Below the pieces are notes generated by a model that saw nothing but the letters and a program-made list of their open reading frames with translations, ran no database searches and was not told the DNA's origin. The position numbers were made by a program, and so were the translations under genes. DNA of 64,000 bases from Burkholderia sp. SRS-46 (GTDB lineage: Bacteria; Pseudomonadota; Gammaproteobacteria; Burkholderiales; Burkholderiaceae), in assembly GCF_004343775.1 (NCBI RefSeq), contig NZ_PTXL01000009.1, forward strand, positions 1 to 64,000, read 5' to 3'. Shown in pieces: positions 1 through 9,300 of the stretch (position 1 is the first letter of the stretch; each line of letters opens with the position of its first letter).

Positions 1-643
1 CCCGCAGCGTGATGCGGCCGTCCTGCGGCAGGCGTTGCTCGGCGATGTCGAGCTGCGCCATGATCTTGATCCGCGAGATCAGCGCGCCGTGCAGCGCCTT
101 CTTCGGCCGCACGACGTCGCGCAGCGTGCCGTCGACGCGAAAGCGCACGACCGACGCGTTCTCGAACGGCTCGATGTGGATGTCCGACGCCTGTTCGCGC
201 GCGGCCTGCGTGAGCAGCGCGTTGATCATCCGGATGATCGGCGCATCGTCTTCCGATTCGAGCAGATCCTCGACTTCGGGGATGTCCTGCATCAGCCGCG
301 ACAGGTCGACTTCGCCCTCGACCTCGCCGACCACCTGCGCGGCGCTGCCGTCCTGGCGCGCATACGCGTGGTTGATCGCCTGCGCGAGTTCGTCGGCCGG
401 CACGCAGACGAGCGCGAGCCGCTCCATGCGACGCGCGACCTCCGCGATCGCGCTCGCCGGCGTGCGTTCGCTGACCCACACTTCGAGCATCTCCGGATGC
501 GCCGCCGAACGCTCGCCCGCGATCAGGATCTGGCCGTTGCGCGCGAATGCGTAGGGCAGCCTCGGCGGCGCTGGCGGCGTCACGTCGGCGCGCGTATCGG
601 CCGGCGATGCCACGACAGGATCGATCAGCGCGTCGGTGCTCAT
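1..643 (-). CDS. gspE: Type II secretion ATPase GspE, N-terminal part (runs off window)
   Basis: This is the cytoplasmic ATPase that powers pseudopilus assembly in type II secretion. Only about the first 214 residues lie in the window; the gene continues past base 1. The visible part contains DLSRLMQDIPEVEDLLESE and then APIIRMINALLTQAA, ASDIHIEPFE and VRFRVDGTLRD. This is the conserved N2 region of GspE/PilB ATPases just before the nucleotide-binding domain; the Walker motifs are outside the window. The ATG at 643 overlaps the stop of gspD (ATGA), so the two are translationally coupled and expressed together. The family assignment is firm. Whether this is the main or an accessory type II system cannot be told from the window. 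Confidence 0.93.
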   Translation of the reverse strand, partial: MSTDALIDPVVASPADTRADVTPPAPPRLPYAFARNGQILIAGERSAAHPEMLEVWVSERTPASAIAEVARRMERLALVCVPADELAQAINHAYARQDGSAAQVVGEVEGEVDLSRLMQDIPEVEDLLESEDDAPIIRMINALLTQAAREQASDIHIEPFENASVVRFRVDGTLRDVVRPKKALHGALISRIKIMAQLDIAEQRLPQDGRITLR

Positions 644-2952
644 GGTTGTCCTTTCGTTTCATCGGTCGCGGGCGCGGCGTCGGCGGCCGGCCGCGCGTCC
701 GACGCCGCACCCGGCGCGGCGGCCGGCTCACGGCGCGTCATCCGGTTCAGGTCGAAGATCCCCGCCGCGGCCGGCACGCCCTGCCCCGGCCCCGGCGCGC
801 GCGGCGGCAGCGCGGGGCTGTCGCGGTCGCGTTCGATCCGGTTGTCCGACTGGTAGCCGCTCATCTGCTGCTGCAGCTGGTCGTAGCGATGGCCGGAGAT
901 CGACGCCGCGGTGTCGCCGTCCTGCAGGATCACCGGCCGCAGGAACACCATCACGTTGGACTTCGTGCGGCTCTTGTTCTCGGTGCGGAACAGCGAGCCG
1001 ATCAGCGGCAGGTTGCCGAGGAACGGCACCTTGCTGTTGCCGTCCGAATAGTTGTCCTGGATCAGCCCGCCGAGCACGATGATCTCGCCGTCGTCGCTCA
1101 GCACCGTCGACTGCACCGAGCGCTTGATGATCGTCACGCCGCCGGGGTTGTTCACCGACGTCGCGTCGACCGACGAATCCTCGGAATAGATCTGCAGCTT
1201 GATCACGCCGCCCTTCGTGATCTGCGGCCGCACGTGCAGCACGATGCCGACGTCCTTGCGGTCGAACGTGTTGAACGCGTTCACGCCGCTGCTCGACACG
1301 GCGGTCGCCGTCGAATACGAACCCGTCTGCACCGGCACGTTCGCGCCGACGACGATGCGCGCTTCCTCGTTGTCGAGCGTGATCAGGTTCGGCGACGACA
1401 GGATCGACGCGTTGCTGACCGTCGCGAGCGCCTGCACCAGCGCGCCGAGCCCGAAGAACTTGCCGAACTTGTGCAGCAGCCCGATGTTGATGCCGTTGTT
1501 GAGCAGCGTGTTGGCCGCCGCGTTCGACAGCGACTGGCCGATCGACTGGCCTTTCGCGGTCAGGTCGACGATGCTCTGGCTGGTGGTCGTGCCGAAATTC
1601 GTGCTGCCGTACAGCGCGTTGTTGCCGTTGCCGGATTGCAGCGCGCCCTGCCACTGCACGCCGAGGTTCGCCGCGGACGTCGCGGTCAACTCGACGATCA
1701 TCGCCTCGAGATAGACCTGCGCGCGCCGCACGTCGAGCTGGTCGATCACGTTGCGGATGTTCTGGTAGACCGGCTCGGGCGCGGTGATCACGAGCGAGTT
1801 CGTCGCGGAATCGGCCTGGATCGTGCCGGCGCCGGCCTGCTCGCCGCCTGTTGCGCCGGCCAGCAGGCCGCCGCGCGCGGTCGTCGAATCGGCGTTGGTC
1901 GCGCCCGCCGCCGGATCGGTCGTGCCCGGCAGCGGCGGCACGCCGGGCGTGCCGGTCGACGTGCTCGCGTTGCCGGCGCCGCTGCGACCCGTGCTGCCGG
2001 TCGAGCCCATGCCGGCCGGATCGCCCAGCGCCTTGAACGCCGACTTGCCGGACGTCGAGCCGCTGTCGATCGCCATGCCCATCATCCCGCGCAGCACCTT
2101 CGCGAGTTCGGCCGCGTTCGCGTTCTGCAGGCGTACGACGTGCATGTTGCCCGGCACGCGCGTCGGCGCATCGAGCTGCGTGATCAGCGCCTTCGCGTCG
2201 CCGATCCGGCCCGGGTCGGTCGCGCGCAGCAGGATCGCGTTCAGGCGCGGGTTCGCGCTCACCGACACCTTCAGCGTCGCATCGGTGTTGCCGGTCGCGC
2301 TCGGGTCGAGCATCTTCTGCACGATCGGCGCGAGATCGACCGCGCTTTCGTGATGCAGCGGCACGACCGCCACCTTCTGCGATGCCCCGGTGTCGATGCC
2401 GCCGATGATCTCCGCGATGCGGCGCACGTTGTCCGCGTAGTCGGTGACGACGATCGTGTTGTCGTTCGGATACGCGCCGATCGCGTTGTTCGGGCTGATG
2501 AGCGGCTTCAGCACCGGCAGCAGGTTCGTCGCCGATTCGTTGCGCAGGCGGAACACCTGCGTGATCACGTGGTCGCCGCTCGCGCGCGGCGTGTTGCCGA
2601 CGTAGGTCGGGCCGCCCTGCAGCTTCGCGTCGGCCTCCGGCACCACCTTCATGACCCCGTGATCGCGCACGAGCGCGAAACCCTGCATCCGCAGCGACGC
2701 TTCGAGGCTCTTCAGCGCGCGCGCCTTGCTCACCGGGTTGTCCGACACGAGGTTGATCTGCCCTTTCACGCGCGGGTCGACGATGATCGTCGTGTCGGTC
2801 GCCGCGCCGATCGCCTTCGCGACCTGGCTGACGTCGGCGTTCGCGAAGTTCAGCAGCACCTGCGCGTGCGCGAGCGGCACGGCGAACAGGCCGAGGGTCA
2901 GCCAGGAGCAGCGAAGCGAAAGACGGACGAGACGGGAGCGTGTGCGTGTCAT
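640..2952 (-). CDS. gspD: Type II secretion outer-membrane secretin GspD
   Basis: 770 residues, the usual size for GspD, the multimeric outer-membrane channel of type II secretion. A signal peptide covers about residues 1-30 (hydrophobic core, then AVPLAHA before QVLLNF). Next comes the N0 domain (NFANADVSQVAKAIG), then repeated N1-N3 modules with EIIGGID and ALITQLDAPTR, each with a low-complexity Gly/Ser/Thr insert around residues 300-370. The secretin domain follows, with VPVQTGSYS, KDVGIVLHVRPQI and VPFLGNLPLIGSLFR near the C-terminus. The gene is upstream of and overlaps gspE. The start has only a weak Shine-Dalgarno. It lies divergent from a PstS-like gene across a 714-base spacer containing island-specific palindromes. 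Confidence 0.95.
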   Translation of the reverse strand: MTRTRSRLVRLSLRCSWLTLGLFAVPLAHAQVLLNFANADVSQVAKAIGAATDTTIIVDPRVKGQINLVSDNPVSKARALKSLEASLRMQGFALVRDHGVMKVVPEADAKLQGGPTYVGNTPRASGDHVITQVFRLRNESATNLLPVLKPLISPNNAIGAYPNDNTIVVTDYADNVRRIAEIIGGIDTGASQKVAVVPLHHESAVDLAPIVQKMLDPSATGNTDATLKVSVSANPRLNAILLRATDPGRIGDAKALITQLDAPTRVPGNMHVVRLQNANAAELAKVLRGMMGMAIDSGSTSGKSAFKALGDPAGMGSTGSTGRSGAGNASTSTGTPGVPPLPGTTDPAAGATNADSTTARGGLLAGATGGEQAGAGTIQADSATNSLVITAPEPVYQNIRNVIDQLDVRRAQVYLEAMIVELTATSAANLGVQWQGALQSGNGNNALYGSTNFGTTTSQSIVDLTAKGQSIGQSLSNAAANTLLNNGINIGLLHKFGKFFGLGALVQALATVSNASILSSPNLITLDNEEARIVVGANVPVQTGSYSTATAVSSSGVNAFNTFDRKDVGIVLHVRPQITKGGVIKLQIYSEDSSVDATSVNNPGGVTIIKRSVQSTVLSDDGEIIVLGGLIQDNYSDGNSKVPFLGNLPLIGSLFRTENKSRTKSNVMVFLRPVILQDGDTAASISGHRYDQLQQQMSGYQSDNRIERDRDSPALPPRAPGPGQGVPAAAGIFDLNRMTRREPAAAPGAASDARPAADAAPATDETKGQP

Positions 2953-3328
2953 CTGGGTTCGGCGGCGGGTGGCAGGCAGGCTGTGACGAACGCGCCTGCC
3001 GCGCGCATCGGAACGCCGGAATGCTCACTGCAGGTTGCGTAGGGTTGTCGGGGCCGTCGGCGGTGGTCATGCCCGGCGGATTCGCGGGCAAAGACTAAGG
3101 AGTGAACCGGCGCAAATTTGTGACGGATGTTGGGCTACCTTTTCGAGCGGCGGGGATTAATCGTTCTGGTTATTTACTTATCGTCACTTTGGATTTTTCA
3201 GTCGATCGATGGACCATTCCGCCATACACTAAATTGATTAAATAATCAGCCTATTCGAATCCAGACTCTTCTCGATCATTCAATAACGACAGCGCCATGA
3301 ATGGATCGCGCACACGTGGAGCGGCACA

Positions 3329-3344
3329 AATGTTCCGTAGCATC
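3329..3344. promoter_or_regulatory. Island palindrome site 1 (AATGTTCCGTAGCATC)
   Basis: A near match to the imperfect palindrome AAWGKTMCGKAMCWTT found at six places in the island. It lies 323 bases upstream of the PstS-like start and about 377 bases upstream of gspD, so it could serve either gene. It is the least exact of the six. Confidence 0.5.
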
Positions 3345-3532
3345 TGCCATGAAATTGACTCGGCGTCGCGCTAGAGCGGGCGGGAATGTGGCCTTGTTCC
3401 GCGTGCACTGAAGGGTTCATGTCTCCCGACGGACGTCTGCTTTCCCGGTATCCGGGAATCGCGGTTCATTCCGAATCCGGTTTATCCCCAGCCATGGCCA
3501 TATCGAATAAGGTGTTCAGGCATTTCATTAAA

Positions 3533-3548
3533 AATGTTCCGTACCATT
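3533..3548. promoter_or_regulatory. Island palindrome site 2 (AATGTTCCGTACCATT)
   Basis: Fits the shared palindrome exactly. Its centre is about 126 bases upstream of the PstS-like ATG, similar to the distances seen before the TPR gene (about 122), gspI (about 88) and the giant exoprotein gene (about 152 and 181). It is probably an operator or activator site of a regulator shared by the island; the regulator is unknown. Confidence 0.6.
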
Positions 3549-3666
3549 CTTTACGAAAAGTTCACACGCACTCCATGCATTTCCTCCTACAGTTCATCCC
3601 GCGGTCGACACGGTATTCCGACCGCAGCAGCAGGCTTCCCGTTTATCTTCGTCCAAGGACATTCTC

Positions 3667-4968
3667 ATGAAATCCAGCAAGCGCAAGATCTGTCAGGTCC
3701 TCGCTCTCGTCGTTTCGGGCATGGGCGCCTCCCTCGCGATGGCCGCCGGCCCCGTGATTCAAGGTGGCGGCTCGTCGCTCGTCGCGCCGACCATCGGTTC
3801 GGTCAGCAACCTGTCGTCGGAAATCGGTCTGTTCGGTACGTCGCAAGCCACGTTCACGTACTTCTCGGTTGGCTCGGGCGCCGGCCAGAACGCGTTCCTG
3901 AACAACCAGCCGACGTTCTTCGGCGCGGGCGTGACGGGCACGGTCAACTTCGCGAACAGCGACGCCGCGCTGAGCAACGCGCAAGTCACGAACTACAACA
4001 ACACCGGCCGCGGCACGACCGATGGCCCGCTGATCCAGATCCCGTACATCGTTACGCCGATCACGATCCCGGTCGTCAACGGCCCGGCCGTGACGAGCAC
4101 GACGACCCCGCAAACGACGCCGGGTCAGGCACACAGCATCGCGCTGAACGACAACGACCTGTGCGGCATCTTCTCGGGCAAGCTCACGAACTGGAATCAG
4201 GTGACCAATCCTGAAACCACCGCGAACTACACGCTGAGCGCACCGATCAAGGTGATCTATCGCTCGGACGGCAGCGGCACGACGGAACTGCTGACCCGCC
4301 ACCTGGCCGCCGTTTGTACGACGACCAACACTGCCTCGGGCGTCACGTTCGTCGACTCGCTGACGTTCACGGCTTCGTTCCCGAGCGGCGTGCCGGCGAA
4401 CTTCGTCGCGGCTTCGGGTAGCGGTGGCGTGCGCAACTCGCTGGCGAGCCTTTCGTCGGCAGGCACGGCCGCGGTCGCCTACCTGAGCCCGGACTACACG
4501 AACACGTACCTCGCCCCGTCGAGCTCGGTCGTGACGGCGGCCGGCGCGCTGCAACTGCCGGTGGCCAGCCTCGTGAACGCGAAGAATGGCGCCTACTACG
4601 CACCGACGTACGCGAACGCGACGACGGCACTCGGCACGGTCACGGCGCCGTCGGGTTCGGCCGCAGCCGATCCGACGCAATGGGTGCCGAACGCGGGTAA
4701 CCCGACCGCCGGCTATCCGGTTTCGGGCACGAGCCAGATCATCCTGAGCCAGTGCTACGCGAACGCGACGGTCACGAGCGCCGTGCAGAACTTCCTGAAC
4801 AGCCACTACACGAACGCCAGCTTCGCATCGATCGTGCATGGCAACGGCTTCGATACGGTGCCGTCGAACTTCCGCTCGGCGATCTCGGCGAACTTCCTGA
4901 GCAACACGAGCGGGAACGGCCTCGACATCGGCGATGCTTCGAGCTGCGCGCTGTACACCGGTCGTTAA
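3667..4968 (+). CDS. PstS-like phosphate-binding periplasmic or secreted protein
   Basis: 433 residues. A signal peptide covers about residues 1-26 (KSSKRK, hydrophobic stretch, SLAMA before AGPVIQ). The mature part shows PstS/DING-family signatures: GGGSSLVAP at the start, LCGIFSGKLTNWNQV, the phosphate-loop segment VIYRSDGSGTTELLTRHL, and a late GYPVSGTSQIILS. It therefore binds a phosphate-like oxyanion. No pstC, pstA or pstB follows, so it is not part of a transport operon; relatives of this type can be exported to the cell surface. A good AAGGA sits 8 bases before the ATG. A decayed copy lies directly downstream and type II genes lie divergent. That it is secreted by the neighbouring type II system is inference. 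Confidence 0.85.
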   Translation: MKSSKRKICQVLALVVSGMGASLAMAAGPVIQGGGSSLVAPTIGSVSNLSSEIGLFGTSQATFTYFSVGSGAGQNAFLNNQPTFFGAGVTGTVNFANSDAALSNAQVTNYNNTGRGTTDGPLIQIPYIVTPITIPVVNGPAVTSTTTPQTTPGQAHSIALNDNDLCGIFSGKLTNWNQVTNPETTANYTLSAPIKVIYRSDGSGTTELLTRHLAAVCTTTNTASGVTFVDSLTFTASFPSGVPANFVAASGSGGVRNSLASLSSAGTAAVAYLSPDYTNTYLAPSSSVVTAAGALQLPVASLVNAKNGAYYAPTYANATTALGTVTAPSGSAAADPTQWVPNAGNPTAGYPVSGTSQIILSQCYANATVTSAVQNFLNSHYTNASFASIVHGNGFDTVPSNFRSAISANFLSNTSGNGLDIGDASSCALYTGR

Positions 4969-5004
4969 TCGAAAGCAGTTCCCGTCATACCCGGTATGAC
5001 CGCA

Positions 5005-5038
5005 CCCCGGCCTTGAGCATTCAAGGTCGGGGTTTTTT
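5005..5038 (+). terminator. Rho-independent terminator of the PstS-like gene
   Basis: The stem CCCCGGCCTTGA / TCAAGGTCGGGG (one mismatched pair) has a GCAT loop and is followed directly by TTTTTT. It begins 37 bases after the stop codon. Confidence 0.9.
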
Positions 5039-5140
5039 ACGCGTCACGACCACACGTGGCGACGCATCCGGCTGAGCCGTCTCGCGTCACGTCGTATCGC
5101 ACGGATACGTCGCACTCGATGCTTCATCAAGGCAATCCTC

Positions 5141-6146
5141 ATGAAATCCAGCAAGCGCAAGATCTGCCACGCCCTGGCTCTCGCCGTTTCGGCCATGGGC
5201 GCATCGCTCGCGATGGCCTCCGGCCCGGTCGTTCAAGGCGGCGGCTCGTCGCTCGTCGCGCCGATGATCGGTAGCGTCAGCAATCCCGCCTCGGAAATCG
5301 GGCTGCTTGGTACGGCGAAGGCACGTTCACGTACTACCCGGTCGACGCCGGAGCGGGTCAATATGCATTCTTGAACAATCTGTCGACATTCCTTGGCCAG
5401 GGCGTGACAGGCCCAGTTCATTTCGCCATCAGCGATGCAGCGCTCACGACGAGCCAAGTCACGTCGTACAACAACACTGGCCGCGCCCTGACCGACGGCC
5501 CGCTGATCCAGATCCCATACGTCGTCACCCCAATCACGATCCCGGTCGTCAACGCCCCGGCCGTGACGAGCACGACGACCCCGCAAACGATGCCGGGTCA
5601 GGCGCACAATCGCGTTGAACGACGACGACCTGTGCGGCAGGTTTGGCCGCCGTCGCCTACTTGAGCCCCGCCTACACGAACACGTTCCTCGCTCCATCGA
5701 GTACCGTCGTGACGGCAACCGGTGCGCTGCAACTGTCGGTGGCCAGCCTCGTGAACGCGAAGAATGGCGCCTACTACGCACCGACGTACGCGAACGCGAC
5801 GACGGCCCTCGGCACGGTCACGGCGCCGTCGGGTTCGGCCGCAGCCGATCCGACGCAATGGGTGCCGAACGCGGGCAGCCCGACCGCCGGCTATCCGGTT
5901 TCCGGCACGAGCCAGATCATCCTGAGCCAGTGCTACTCCAGCCCCGCGGTGACAACCGCCATTCACGACTTCCTGAATAGTCACTACACGAATGCCGCCT
6001 TCGCATCGATCGTCCACGGCAATGGCTTCGACACCGTATCGTCAAAACTACGGTCGGCTATCGTTTCGAATTTCCTCAGCAATGCAAGCGCAAATGTTCT
6101 GGACATCGGAAACCCGGACCTTTGCGGATACTTCCCCGGCCGATAA
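5141..6146 (+). pseudogene. Decayed duplicate of the PstS-like gene
   Basis: A tandem copy of the gene at 3667, with the same first residues (MKSSKRKIC) and the same order of segments. Three lesions break it relative to the intact copy. One base is missing near 5317-5325, so the first frame ends at 5374. Two bases are missing near 5605-5610. About 293 bases are missing at about 5641, between the LCG codons and the AAVAYLSP codons. The removed part includes the phosphate-loop motif SDGSGTT, so even a read-through product could not work. In the intact gene the endpoints of the large gap both read CGGCA, which fits a microhomology deletion. The 3' part (5643-6146) stays open and similar to the parent. 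Its Shine-Dalgarno (AAGG) survives. Confidence 0.9.
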
Positions 6147-6179
6147 GCGTCTGCATTCCTGAATCAATGCCTCGTCGCA

Positions 6180-6207
6180 CCCTCACCTTGACCCGCCAAG
6201 GTGAGGG
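6180..6207. other. Terminator-like hairpin between convergent genes
   Basis: A perfect 11-bp stem (CCCTCACCTTG / CAAGGTGAGGG) with loop ACCCGC lies 34 bases after the pseudogene and downstream of the giant minus-strand gene. No T-run follows on either strand, so termination is only probable. Confidence 0.5.
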
Positions 6208-6394
6208 TATGTCGCCGCCCGGCTTCCGCAACATTCATTGGCCCGTCGCTGAGCGTCGACACGCCGGTTCTCCGTTTGCCAATCCGCGCTCCGGTGCTGA
6301 CGACACAACGTTCCAACGCCAACACCCCGAAAATCGTCACTCGCTGCATACCCGTTGCTCATGACCCGTTCCGGGGTTTCTTGACAGACAACGA

Positions 6395-9300
6395 TCAAAA
6401 CCGGTTCAACTTCCCGAGTTCGTCCTTGCTGAGCAGCGTCCGCTGCGTCGGGCCGGCGGAACCGAATCCGAGCAGTGAAACGGCGTTGGACGGATCGTAG
6501 CCGACCTGTTCCGACCTGCGCCGCTTCGCGCCGCCATCCGCGCCGTTGTCGCCGAAGCCCTCGACCTGAACGGTGATCGTCCAGCGCCGCTGGCTGCCGC
6601 CCGCCGCGTTGTTCTTCGCGAGGTCCTGCGCGACCTGGCTCGCCGCCGACGCCGCCGCGCTCGCGGCAGTCAGCGCGCCCGTATTCACGGCCTGCACGAC
6701 CGGAATGCCGGTCGACTTGCCCGTCACCTGAATGTTGTCCGCGTTCACGACATGCAGCGCCGCGACGTTCAGGTTGCCCGCGCGAATGCCCGCATCGCCC
6801 GCGTCGACCGTTCCACGCGGCGCGATCAGGTTGATCGTGCCGTTTGGCTCGCCCGGCAGGCTCTGCAGCGCCGCGATGCCCGCGCCCGTCACCTGGCCGC
6901 GCGCGTCGACCGTGCAGTAGTGGTTCGCGTCGCACACATACTGCGGCGCCGGCGTGTCGGCCGACGACTTCGAGCCCTTGCCCGCGTTGATGTCGCCGTT
7001 CGAACTCCAGATCGTCATGTTGCCGCCCTGCTCGGTGAAGATCCGGCTCTGCGCAAGCAGCACGCTCTGGTCGGTGAAGATATTGACGTCGCCCTTCTCG
7101 AGCGCGAGGATCCCCATCGTGCCGGGGCCGGCGACGACCGTCCCGCCACCGTCGACGATCTGCGGCGGCGCCGAGGTGCTGCCGACGAGCGCCTGCCCAC
7201 CTGGCCCAAGGATCGTGATGTCGCCGCCCTGCTGAGTCTGGATCGTCGTGCTGCGAATGTCGAGATTGCCGGTACTGACCGTCTTGTTCGCGCCGCTGGC
7301 GCCGCCGCCCAGATTGTTCGCGGTATAGCCGTACGAAGCAGGAAACAGCGTATTGATCGCTTGATAGCCTCTCGCATACTGGCCGCGGTACGGACTCGAA
7401 TCATCGTTGAAATCCTCGCCGACGCGCGTCAGTACGCCAAACAGCACCTTTTCGGCAAAAAGCTGTTGCACGTGAGACGGCAATGCCTGGAACTGCTTCC
7501 ACGCTTCATCGGCCGTCAGGCGGCCCACCCTGGCCTGCGCCGCCTGCTTGTCGACCAGCAACCCTGTGTCGACCGCAAGCCCTGCGCCGTACTGCTCCAT
7601 GAACGCGATCAAAGCCGGCGTCGCGCTCGGGATGCCGGCGACAGTGCTGCCCGGCGCAACGTAGGCAGAGATGAACCCCTGCAGATCGACGCCCGGCCCG
7701 ACGCCGAACAGCACGTTGACGTTCGCGCCTTCGTGCGGGAGGTTCGGGTTGTTCGCGTTGCCGACCGCGTTGATGCCCGTGAAAACCTGCGTGACCGATG
7801 CGGTATCGGCACTAGCGTTGAACAGTTCTGCCCGGCTCGTCAACGGTCCGATAGTGCGCCCGGCCTGCACGTCGAGCCAGCCCGGCCCGCCGACCGCCAG
7901 CACCGGCACTGCGCCACCGCCGGTATAAGGTATCGGCGTATCGTAGATGTCGCGGCCGGCCACGATGCGGGTCATGTCCGAACTGCGCAGGTTCTGGCCC
8001 AGGAACGCGAGGTTGACGATATCCTGCCCCGCCTGGATGAGTGCCGGCTTGTCGATCGAAAGCGTGACGAGATTCCGGTAGTAGCCGTCACCGGGGCCTG
8101 TCCGGTCTGGTGTGTCGGCCACGCCGTTGACGATGCTCCCGTTCAGGCTGTAGATCCGCGCGGGCGCCGTATCGCCACGGTGCAGCGCGTCGATCGCATG
8201 TGCGGCGAGTGTCGTGTCCGTCAACGTCGGCACGGTCGCCTGCGGATTCGATGGCGAAGGCATTTGCGAAGGATCGGCATCCGACAGGCCGAATTTGCCT
8301 GCAAGACCAGCCCCGGTGGTCGGCGCCGCGATGTTGGAGAGATTCACTGAACGATTGGCGATCAGGTTCAACTGCCCGACCGCGGATGGATACAAGGTGC
8401 CGCCGGACTGAATGTCGATGCCACCATTGAATGCCGTCAGATTCACACTGGCAGGCAATACCCCATTCGCGCCGGTCAACATGCCGGCGAGCGTGCCGAG
8501 CCTGATATCGCCTGTCGTCGACAGCGCGTTCAACGCGGATTTCGACGAGTAACCCTGGCTGTCGGCGTATTGCGAATAGTCCCAGAGATTGACGATCCCT
8601 GACGATTGACCGCCGGGTTGCCAGAAACTTGTCGCATACGATGGATTGAGCACTGCACCTATGTCGATGCCTTGCCGTGCCGTTACGTTGAACACGCCGT
8701 CCTGCGCGGCGAGTACTGTCGATACGGCGAGTGGCCACCCTCCCCGGGAGTTGACCGCAAGATCCGACGCGATGCTTCCGCCAGCGGAGATCATTCCCGT
8801 TCCCTTTGCGACGAAGTAGCTGCCGCTCTGAATATCGCCGCCCGCCCTTACGGTCAGATTGCCACCGCCGACGGTCACCGGGGTGCCGCTGGCGTCCTTG
8901 TACCACGTTGTCGGCAGCGAGACGGCAAGGTCGGAGATATTGCCGTTCGCGCTGACTGACACATTGCCGCCGACGCTCATCACCCCCTGGCCGAATGCGC
9001 CGAAGTCGATCGAACTGCGGGCGAGCGGCGTATAGACTGTCGTACCATTGACTGTCGTGACCGTCCGGCCCGGCGAGATCTGCATCCACTGCCACCAGAA
9101 CTGGCTGATGTTGTTGCCGGCCTGCCCCGTCACCGCCCCCGTTGCATCTGTCACGTATTCGATGCCATGGATGTCTCCCTGGGTGCGAATCGTGATGTCG
9201 CCAGCCGAATCCGGGTTCACGGTCGGCGTGACCAGAATGTCGGCGCTCCCCGGCGCGCCGGTCATCAGTGCGCCGGCCAGACCCAGCGCAGGCGATCCCT

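Larger units (their letters stand above)
2953..3666. promoter_or_regulatory. 714-base divergent spacer between gspD and the PstS-like gene
   Basis: No supportable gene is present. The central part (about 3140-3300) is clearly more AT-rich than its surroundings, as expected for a double promoter region. It carries two copies of the palindrome that marks this island (3329-3344 and 3533-3548) and a half-matching GGACCATT at about 3211-3218. Individual -35/-10 elements were not assigned. Confidence 0.6.

Noticed and set aside
547..3042. An 831-codon plus-strand frame opposite gspD
   Set aside because: No recognisable product; gspD on the other strand has a signal peptide and all secretin motifs.
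3200..3225. A seventh island palindrome at about 3203-3218
   Set aside because: Only the right half (GGACCATT) matches; the left half has no symmetry.
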